Source: Erysipelotrichia bacterium (GTDB taxonomy: Bacteria; Bacillota_I; Bacilli_A; Erysipelotrichales; Erysipelotrichaceae). Taken from it: a DNA stretch of 12,573 nt. The DNA lies in assembly GCA_009916335.1 (NCBI GenBank), contig SAAR01000077.1, forward strand, positions 1 to 12,573. The letters run 5' to 3'. Below are positions 6,386-12,573 of the stretch, one piece after another. Position numbers and translations under genes: made by a program. The notes beneath the pieces were generated by a model. It saw only the letters and a program-made list of their open reading frames with translations, did no database searches and was not told the DNA's origin. Numbering within the stretch: position 1 is the stretch's first letter; each line of letters opens with the position of its first letter.

Positions 6386-6874
6386 TTAATCATGCAAGAC
6401 AATTTGCCCTTGCTTTAAACTTGCTTGTACATCAATGACATTTTGATTACTGCTGCCTTTCCAATGTAACTTTTCATCTTTTAATGCCTGAATAAATTCG
6501 CCATCAACTAAAACATCAAGATTTTTTATTAACGGCAAACCTTTTATTTCGTCCCATTGATATCCAGTATATAACCAGATTGTTTTCGTTGGAAAACTTT
6601 CTTTGATTTCCTCTACAAGCTCACTGACTTCTTGGATATTTTTAGGGTGCAAAGGATCTCCTCCACTTAAAGTAACCCCAGCAATATAGTCCCTCTCCAA
6701 TAAATCAAATAATTCATTTTTTGCTTTTAAATCAAATTTTAATCCACCTTCAATATCCCATGTAATAGGATTATGACAGTTAGGACAAGCATGCTCACAA
6801 CCAGAAAGCCATAATACAGCTCGTAAGCCATCGCCATTCAGCATATCATCTTTTGTTATATTATGGTAACGCAT
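6386..6874 (-). CDS. nrdG: Anaerobic ribonucleotide reductase activating protein
   Basis: This 162-residue radical-SAM enzyme uses a [4Fe-4S] cluster and S-adenosylmethionine to form the glycyl radical on NrdD. The cluster cysteines are Cys26, Cys30 and Cys33 in GCEHACPNCHNP, and the SAM-contacting SGGDPLH follows near residues 70-76. The length is normal for the family. Its ATG overlaps the nrdD stop by one base (TAATG), so the two subunits are probably translationally coupled. The dUTPase ribosome binding site overlaps the nrdG stop codon. The activity is strictly anaerobic because radical and cluster are destroyed by oxygen. Confidence 0.96.
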   Translation of the reverse strand: MRYHNITKDDMLNGDGLRAVLWLSGCEHACPNCHNPITWDIEGGLKFDLKAKNELFDLLERDYIAGVTLSGGDPLHPKNIQEVSELVEEIKESFPTKTIWLYTGYQWDEIKGLPLIKNLDVLVDGEFIQALKDEKLHWKGSSNQNVIDVQASLKQGQIVLHD

Positions 6875-8997
6875 TACATACTTTTCCTTTCTTTGATTTC
6901 AGCCATTTTCGCATCATTTAAACGAGTATCCCCTTTCACTCTTGAATACGATAAATACCCGTTCATACGATCGATCTTCGTTAAATTACTGCTACCGCAT
7001 TTTGGACATACGTCCATTTCTAATTCTTCATATCCACAATCATCACAATAACTTAAAGATAAATTCACACCTTCATAAAAGCCCATCTTCATGGCACGTC
7101 TAAGCAATGTTTTAAATGCTTCTTTATTGTAGTTGATCGGATATCTTACATATTGAATTTTACCACCATTACACAACTGCCAAAAACGATTTTCTAAGTC
7201 TTGTTTTTCAATTGGTGTAATTTCTTCACTTACATGACAGTGGAATGAATTGCTGACATATTCACGATCACTTACATTTTCAATCACACCGTATTTTTTT
7301 CTAAACTGTTGAATCTGCAAACCACATAAGTTTTCTGCAGGAGTGCCATAAATCGCATACAAGCGACCATCTTTTTCTTTAAATTCATTTACCTTATCAT
7401 TAATATATTCTAACGTTTTAAGGGCAAATGCACCATCTTCTACCAATGATTTTTTATTGTATAACTGTTGTAATTCATTAAGTGCAGTGATACCAAAAGA
7501 TGCTGTGGCTGAATCTAATAAAGGTTTAATTTTATCATTGAGTCCAAGCGTTCCCCCTAGAAAACCACCTTCACAATAAGCAAGTGGATTCACACTCGCC
7601 TTCATTTCTCCTAAATAATCATAAGTACGCAAATGCAAGTTGCGAATTAACGCTAAGTAGTAGTCTAACACTTCAAAGAAATCCTTTGATTCTTGTCTTG
7701 CTTTTGCTAGAATCATTGGTAAATGCAAACTAATGGCACCAATATTAAAGCGACCAACAAAAACTGGTTTATCCATTGCATTGGCAGGTTTCATACCACC
7801 TTCACGATACCAAGGGGATAAGAATGCTCGACAACCCATTGGCGAAACGATTTCACCATATTGTTTGTAAATACTAGGCACATACCCTTCACCACTTAAG
7901 CTCAACCAATCAGGATACATTGTTTTAGATGAACAATCTATTCCTTCATTGAACACTTCCTCTAATACACAGCCTTCGCCATGTAGTTTTTCATCATAAC
8001 AGAATACAATTTTAGGAAATAGCACTGGTTTTTTATGTCCTTTTTTACCTTGTCCATTTTTTCTTACTCTAAGCATCATAATATTCGCCATTTTCGCAAA
8101 ACGACCTGTTCCTGTTCCCATACTTACGGTAATAAAAGGGTAATCTCCACGCGAACTAGAAACTGAATTAAATTTATATTCCCAACCTTGAAAACCTTGT
8201 CTAAAGTCATTTTCAACATCTTCCATTGCTAACGCTTTTGCCTTTTCTTCTGCAATATCAAGTGCTAGATATTTATCTACATATAATTTGTAAGATTTTT
8301 CAGCGTATGGTTCTAAAATTAAATCAGCATTAGGGACTGTAAACCCTCCATATTGCTGAGAAGCTGCACTTAATACAATATCCCCAATTACATCAAAAGC
8401 AACATCTAATGTTTTTGGTTCATTATACCAAAGGTTTCCCATTTCAAAACCACCACGCAACACATTTTGCACATCAAATAAACAACAGTTCATCGTATCA
8501 CGTCTTGCACTCATATCGTGGATATAAATATATCCATCTCTAGCTGCTTGTAATTCTTCTGTTGTTAAAAAGAATTTCTTATAAAGTTCTTTATTTAACT
8601 CATTGAAGATTAAACTTCTTTTTGTAGATACTAATGCACTATCTGTATTCGAGTTTTCCTTATCGCCAATATACATAATACTTTGTGATTTTTTATACAC
8701 TTCATCTAACATCTGCACAAAATCAGACTTATAGTTACGGTAATCACGATAGCTTTTTGCTACTTTAGGGTTGGTTTTCTCCAAAGCAGCTTCCACAATA
8801 TTATGCATTTGTGCAATGCTAATTTCACTTACTCCAAGTGCCTTCACTTCATTTTCAACATCTTTACAGATACGCTCAATTTCTTCATTTTTAAATGAAT
8901 ATAGCGTTCTAAATGCTGACTTATTGATTGCCACTATTACTTTATCAATATTGAATTTTTCTAAAGTATGGTCTTTTTTTATAACTTTAACATCCAT
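6874..8997 (-). CDS. nrdD: Class III anaerobic ribonucleoside-triphosphate reductase
   Basis: This 707-residue enzyme reduces NTPs to dNTPs in the absence of oxygen. An N-terminal ATP-cone (about 1-93) starts with VKVIKKDHTLEKFNIDKV and provides allosteric control by ATP/dATP. The catalytic barrel contains MGCRAFLSPW with Cys389, the likely thiyl cysteine. A C-terminal zinc site uses Cys651, Cys654, Cys664 and Cys667. The glycyl radical site is Gly680 in RMNGYLSY. All key residues are present and the length is typical. ATG at 8997 follows AAAGGAGA with about seven-base spacing. It is the first gene of nrdD-nrdG-dut. A candidate promoter is at 9095-9122. I saw no convincing NrdR boxes. Confidence 0.97.
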   Translation of the reverse strand: MDVKVIKKDHTLEKFNIDKVIVAINKSAFRTLYSFKNEEIERICKDVENEVKALGVSEISIAQMHNIVEAALEKTNPKVAKSYRDYRNYKSDFVQMLDEVYKKSQSIMYIGDKENSNTDSALVSTKRSLIFNELNKELYKKFFLTTEELQAARDGYIYIHDMSARRDTMNCCLFDVQNVLRGGFEMGNLWYNEPKTLDVAFDVIGDIVLSAASQQYGGFTVPNADLILEPYAEKSYKLYVDKYLALDIAEEKAKALAMEDVENDFRQGFQGWEYKFNSVSSSRGDYPFITVSMGTGTGRFAKMANIMMLRVRKNGQGKKGHKKPVLFPKIVFCYDEKLHGEGCVLEEVFNEGIDCSSKTMYPDWLSLSGEGYVPSIYKQYGEIVSPMGCRAFLSPWYREGGMKPANAMDKPVFVGRFNIGAISLHLPMILAKARQESKDFFEVLDYYLALIRNLHLRTYDYLGEMKASVNPLAYCEGGFLGGTLGLNDKIKPLLDSATASFGITALNELQQLYNKKSLVEDGAFALKTLEYINDKVNEFKEKDGRLYAIYGTPAENLCGLQIQQFRKKYGVIENVSDREYVSNSFHCHVSEEITPIEKQDLENRFWQLCNGGKIQYVRYPINYNKEAFKTLLRRAMKMGFYEGVNLSLSYCDDCGYEELEMDVCPKCGSSNLTKIDRMNGYLSYSRVKGDTRLNDAKMAEIKERKSM

Positions 8998-9094
8998 ATT
9001 CTTTCTCCTTTATTCGCTTTCATGCTCATAAAATAACTGTTCTTATTATATAACAAAACAATCAGTGATGAAACCCAAGTAACTGAAAAATTGC

Positions 9095-9122
9095 TTTATA
9101 TTTTACATTTTCATTTCATCAA
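9095..9122 (-). promoter_or_regulatory. Candidate promoter of the nrd operon
   Basis: On the - strand TTGATG (9117-9122), 16 bases, then TATAAA (9095-9100) gives a fair sigma-A promoter and a leader of about 90 bases. A perfect TATAAT also lies at 9045-9050 but without a matching -35 box. Either could be used. The opposite strand of this 215-base divergent region must also hold the hydrolase promoter; a weak TTTACA (9124-9129) with CATAAA (9147-9152) is the best I see. Confidence 0.4.
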
Positions 9123-9212
9123 ATTTACATTTATAAGTGGTGAAAACATAAAAACAAAAGTGCTTTAATATACTAAAAAAGAGGGACATCAAAGTAGAAA
9201 TGGAGGAATGCG

Positions 9213-10166
9213 ATGATTAACAAAAAGAAACGGCGTGTATCCTTCATACTGGTTATATTATTGTTATTATCACTGTTATTGCTTATTGCCAATATTTTAT
9301 ATGAATTAATCATCAGTGCTAATCAAGAGAAAAAAATCTTATGGAAAGGGTTGCATACACAAACCTATGAAGATACTTTTGTTGTAAATGATTTCTTTTC
9401 TACCACACCTTACAATCATATCTATATTAATAGTGATGATAAACTTCAATTGCATGCTTATGAATTTGTGAATACTGGACATTGTGAGCAATGGGTTATT
9501 GTATTGCATGGTTATATGGGCGATGCTACACAAATGGCATACCAAGCACATCACTTTTATGAGCTTGGCTATAATGTATTAGTCCCAGATTTGCGTGGAC
9601 ATGGTTTAAGTGAAGGAGATTATATCGGCATGGGTTGGGTGGATCGTTTTGATTTGCTCGCATGGACGCACTATTTGATTAATGTTGATCCAAATAATAA
9701 AATTATCTTCTATGGTATTAGTATGGGGGCAACTACCTTATTAAATGCATGTGGTGAAAAACTTCCTTATAATGTTTCTTTAGCGATTGCAGATTGTGCC
9801 TTTACTAGTGTGTGGGATATTTTTACTTACCAGTTAGACGCTAGTTTTCATCTTCCTAGCTTTCCTTTATTAAATATGTTAGAACTGGTAAATAAATATC
9901 GCTCTCATTACACCTTTAAGGAAGCTGATACACGCAAACAGTTGACAAAGGCACAAATTCCTATCTTGTTTATCCATAGTAAAACAGATGATTTTGTTCC
10001 ATTTAAAATGATGGAGGAGTTGTATCAAAGCACTTCTTCTATAAAAGAAAAACTTGTCATAAAAAAAGCATGGCATGGGGCTAGTAGCTTAGTTGAGCCA
10101 AAAACATATTGGCGAAAAGTAAATAACTTTATTGCAAAGTATCAAAAACTAGAGCTTAAAGAATAA
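9213..10166 (+). CDS. Membrane-anchored alpha/beta hydrolase
   Basis: The 317-residue protein starts with KKKRR and one hydrophobic segment (about 10-30), an uncleaved anchor or signal that would place the catalytic domain outside the cell. The alpha/beta hydrolase core has HGYMGD (99-104) for the oxyanion hole, PDLRGHGLSEG (125-135), nucleophile Ser170 in GISMGA, acid Asp260 in HSKTDDFVP, and His288 in AWHGA, so the triad is complete. It belongs to the broad group often annotated as lysophospholipase-like or BAAT-type hydrolase; the substrate is unknown. GGAGG is six bases before the ATG. It is divergent from nrdD and convergent with the transporter permease; its 3' end overlaps the shared hairpin at 10143-10175. 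Likely monocistronic. Confidence 0.85.
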   Translation: MINKKKRRVSFILVILLLLSLLLLIANILYELIISANQEKKILWKGLHTQTYEDTFVVNDFFSTTPYNHIYINSDDKLQLHAYEFVNTGHCEQWVIVLHGYMGDATQMAYQAHHFYELGYNVLVPDLRGHGLSEGDYIGMGWVDRFDLLAWTHYLINVDPNNKIIFYGISMGATTLLNACGEKLPYNVSLAIADCAFTSVWDIFTYQLDASFHLPSFPLLNMLELVNKYRSHYTFKEADTRKQLTKAQIPILFIHSKTDDFVPFKMMEELYQSTSSIKEKLVIKKAWHGASSLVEPKTYWRKVNNFIAKYQKLELKE

Positions 10167-10175
10167 GCCCTAGTT
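10143..10175 (-). terminator. Terminator between convergent hydrolase and permease genes
   Basis: AACTAG (10147-10152) pairs with CTAGTT (10170-10175), and GCTTA (10154-10158) pairs with TAAGC (10164-10168), with one A/C mismatch and a five-base loop. On the - strand it is followed by TTTTTG, so it mainly serves the permease gene. On the + strand the tail is only TATATTT, a weaker stop for the hydrolase transcript. Confidence 0.7.
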
Positions 10176-10179
10176 ATAT

Positions 10180-12279
10180 TTATGAGTGTTCACGAATAAT
10201 ATTGCGACTGCAAAAATAAGTAATTAAGAAATAGCCTCCGTAAATCAAAACAATGAACAATGCACTCATCACGATAGATGGTAATAAGCCTGATGTTCCT
10301 ACTGTTTCTAATAGTTGCATACAGAAGTAAATACCAAAAATAGAATGGATTACTGCGATTGTTATAGGCATTAAGAAGAAGATCCCAATTTGCATAAATA
10401 GTGCTTTGTTGATCATTGCATCATCAACCCCTATTTTTCGTAAGATAGTATATCGTTCTTTGTTATCACTACTATCGGATAATTCTTTTAACGCTAAAAT
10501 AGCAGCACTACTAATTAAGAAGATAATTCCTAAATAAATTCCAACAAATGTACCAATAGCACCTAACCCTACACTTGATGCATACACAGCACTTTTTGTA
10601 TCAACATAAAAGCCAATTTCATTGGTTACACTAATTAATTTTTGATCTACATTGCTATTCTCTAAAAACCAATCATCAATCTTATCATACGCCTCTTGCG
10701 TATTGGCATTAAAGTTTGCAACCATTTCTTTTGCATAAGCATGTTTTATATCCAAAGCATCATCAGGCAATAAAATAATTCCAGCATTTGTATGGCTTGA
10801 AGCAATCGCCGTAAAACCATCTTGGCAAGTTTTGTATTTAGGTTTAAAATTTTTACCTTCAATACTGAGAAGTGGATTATTTTTCAAACCTTTATTGCGT
10901 AGTTTAATCATTGAATCATAATTACATAAAATGATATATTCATCTTCTGCTAAAGTAAATTGTTTTTTGCCATATAGTTTAGCAATTTTATTATAATCTG
11001 AAACACGAAGCAATTTTTCTCTTTGGTGTATTGCTAAAAAAGGATATTCTTCTTTTAAAAATTTAGCCATTTTTGGATTAGTCGCACCTAAACTAGATGC
11101 CATTGTAATAGAATCCACTGTATATGCGTTATACTCAACAATATCCTTTAAATTGTTTTTTGCATCAAAACCAATGTATGCAAAGGTATCTATAAGACTG
11201 CTTTTTGATAAAGTTATGGCATCTTGTGAATAAGTTGGGTATGTGCCTTCTTCCTCGTTTTCATGTTGGTCAATATTCATTCGCTGTGTAGCATACATAT
11301 CAACTGGTGTACCATCAACCAATTGTGAACTGATGCTTTCCTTGATGGATAGACCAGAAGATAATACACAAATTGTTAAAAAGAGCATAATACAAATAAT
11401 AGACATAGAAACAACGGTTGTGTTCACTTTGCTATTTAATTGTCTAACGACAAACATGTTTAAATTTTTGAAATATAAACGCTTGTTTGATTGAATTAAT
11501 TTCAATAATAGACCTGAGAAAGAGTAGAAGAAAATAAATGTTCCAACACATCCTAATACAATCATGATCCATAATTCATCCATATCAATCTTAATCCCTT
11601 GACTTGTAACTCGATAATAAGCATAAGTCAACATCGCTATTGATACTAAACAAAGACTGATGGATATTATTGGCTTCTTCACTTTTATTTTTTCATTACG
11701 TTTTGCGGCATTCAATAAATCAATTAATTTACATTTTGAAATAGAGAAAGTGTTAAATAGCATAACGATTAAGTAAATCCCTGCAAAGAAAAGGATTGTT
11801 TGCAACATGGCTTCATTAGATAAAGTAAAAACAAACTTATCCATATTAGCTTCAAACATATTTGCAACTAAAATAGACATGAACTGTGAGGCAATAACGC
11901 CGACAAATAATCCCACCACTAATGATAATAGACCAATTAACAATGTTTCCATCAAAAGTATTTTAGAAAGCTCTTTTTTATCCATACCTAGTAGCATATA
12001 AATACCAAATTCTTTTTTTCTGCGTTTGATTAAAAATTGGCTGGCATAAATAATCAAGAAGCCTAAAACAAAACAGACGAAGATAGAGGTGCTACTTAAC
12101 ATTTGATTTAACAAATCAATAATAGATCTTTGTATAGAATTAATATCTATCATTGCTGCACTTGAATCAATGGCATTAAATACATAAAAGACAGCAACAC
12201 CTAAGACTAGAGTAAAGAAATAGATAGCATAATCTTTTAAACTCTTTCTAATGTTTTTAACTGATAATTTAAATAACAT
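10180..12279 (-). CDS. BceB-type ABC transporter permease (FtsX family)
   Basis: The 699-residue membrane protein has the ten-helix layout of bacitracin/antimicrobial-peptide transporters: helices near 18-38, 63-83, 107-135, 160-180, 203-222, 235-258 and 290-312, then a large extracellular domain of about 240 residues (roughly 313-555), and three helices near 565-590, 620-645 and 660-685. The N-terminal FKLSVKNIRKSLKDYAIYF and the cytoplasmic RRKKEFGIYMLLGMDKKEL are FtsX/BceB hallmarks. Such proteins detect and displace peptides such as bacitracin, nisin or defensins from cell-wall lipid precursors and often signal to a dedicated histidine kinase. The gene overlaps its ATPase partner by 11 bases; GGAGGTG lies nine bases before the ATG. 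No kinase or regulator is visible; they may lie to the right. Confidence 0.88.
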   Translation of the reverse strand: MLFKLSVKNIRKSLKDYAIYFFTLVLGVAVFYVFNAIDSSAAMIDINSIQRSIIDLLNQMLSSTSIFVCFVLGFLIIYASQFLIKRRKKEFGIYMLLGMDKKELSKILLMETLLIGLLSLVVGLFVGVIASQFMSILVANMFEANMDKFVFTLSNEAMLQTILFFAGIYLIVMLFNTFSISKCKLIDLLNAAKRNEKIKVKKPIISISLCLVSIAMLTYAYYRVTSQGIKIDMDELWIMIVLGCVGTFIFFYSFSGLLLKLIQSNKRLYFKNLNMFVVRQLNSKVNTTVVSMSIICIMLFLTICVLSSGLSIKESISSQLVDGTPVDMYATQRMNIDQHENEEEGTYPTYSQDAITLSKSSLIDTFAYIGFDAKNNLKDIVEYNAYTVDSITMASSLGATNPKMAKFLKEEYPFLAIHQREKLLRVSDYNKIAKLYGKKQFTLAEDEYIILCNYDSMIKLRNKGLKNNPLLSIEGKNFKPKYKTCQDGFTAIASSHTNAGIILLPDDALDIKHAYAKEMVANFNANTQEAYDKIDDWFLENSNVDQKLISVTNEIGFYVDTKSAVYASSVGLGAIGTFVGIYLGIIFLISSAAILALKELSDSSDNKERYTILRKIGVDDAMINKALFMQIGIFFLMPITIAVIHSIFGIYFCMQLLETVGTSGLLPSIVMSALFIVLIYGGYFLITYFCSRNIIREHS

Positions 12280-12573
12280 CGTTCAATTCACCTCCAAGAA
12301 GTGTTACGACATCAATAATTTTATTGAAGAACGCTTTGCGTGAATCGTTACCTCTACGAAGTTCATTAAATATTTTTCCATCTTTAATGAAGATGACTCG
12401 ATTTGCATAACTAGCAGAAAATGCATCATGAGTTACCATTAAGATTGTGGCACTTAATTGTGCGTTTAAATATTCAAAATTTTCTAACAGCATGCGTGCT
12501 GATTTAGAATCTAATGCACCTGTGGGTTCATCAGCTAATACTAGTTTAGGATTTGTAATAATCGCTCTTGCAC
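12269..12573 (-). CDS. BceA-type ABC transporter ATPase, 5' end outside window
   Basis: Only the last 101 residues are present. They begin with ARAIITNPKLVLADEPTGALDSKSA, containing Walker B (LVLADEP) and the D-loop (GALDS), followed by the switch histidine in LMVTHDAFSASYANRVIFIKDGKI. Walker A, Q-loop and the LSGGQ signature lie to the right. The pattern is that of MacB/BceA-type ATPases, which drive FtsX-family permeases. The stop overlaps the permease start by 11 bases, so the two are co-translated from one transcript and form one transporter. Confidence 0.92.
   Translation of the reverse strand, partial: ARAIITNPKLVLADEPTGALDSKSARMLLENFEYLNAQLSATILMVTHDAFSASYANRVIFIKDGKIFNELRRGNDSRKAFFNKIIDVVTLLGGELNDVI

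Noticed and set aside
5863..6402. Longer dUTPase start at 6402
   Set aside because: The good GGAG site lies inside that extension, and the ATG at 6375 has correct spacing and matches the family start.
8771..9031. Open frame on the + strand opposite the nrdD start
   Set aside because: It is antisense to the conserved ATP-cone of NrdD and looks like low-complexity shadow sequence.
9041..9160. NrdR or Rex boxes before nrdD
   Set aside because: No stretch matches the NrdR consensus or a TTGTGA-N6-TCACAA Rex site well enough to call.

Overview
This is a low-GC, AT-rich stretch from a Firmicutes-type bacterium. Most genes have strong AGGAGG/GGAGG ribosome binding sites 5-9 bases before their starts, genes are tightly packed, and intrinsic terminators separate the units. 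A class III (oxygen-sensitive) ribonucleotide reductase, an L-2-hydroxyacid/lactate dehydrogenase, a cyclic-di-AMP receptor of the PII-like DarA type and a BceAB-type peptide-resistance transporter point to an anaerobic or facultative gut-type Firmicute. Erysipelotrichia/Coprobacillaceae is my best guess, but that is inference from gene content and protein style.

Left part (1-2626), accessory. The window opens inside a HerA/DUF87-type ATPase gene on the + strand. Next is a small, promoter-driven, apparently non-coding RNA with its own strong terminator (about 1135-1243). Convergent with it lies a DUF1016 (YhcG-type) PDDEXK nuclease gene broken by one missing base in an A-run. Behind that is a roughly 340-base stretch with no intact gene. 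It holds a 16-base palindrome in the nuclease leader and what looks like a decayed coding fragment. HerA ATPases and DUF1016 nucleases are both common in defence islands, so this looks like the edge of one.

Middle part (2627-8997), housekeeping and metabolism, all on the - strand. In order of coordinate: a GyrI-like (SCHIC) small-molecule-binding protein; a short DarA-like cyclic-di-AMP receptor; an L-lactate/L-2-hydroxyacid dehydrogenase with its own terminator; a translationally coupled pair of flavoproteins (flavin reductase-like, then nitroreductase) ending in a terminator; and an nrdD-nrdG-dut operon. The last unit makes deoxynucleotides anaerobically: NrdG installs the glycyl radical on NrdD, NrdD reduces NTPs directly, and dUTPase turns the resulting dUTP into dUMP for thymidylate synthesis.

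Right part (8998-12573). A 215-base divergent region separates nrdD from a membrane-anchored alpha/beta hydrolase on the + strand. This gene converges on a BceAB-like ABC transporter on the - strand: the permease is complete, and the ATPase is cut by the window edge. A shared hairpin lies between the convergent genes. Of everything here, the candidate small RNA next to the HerA/DUF1016 genes is the least explained element.
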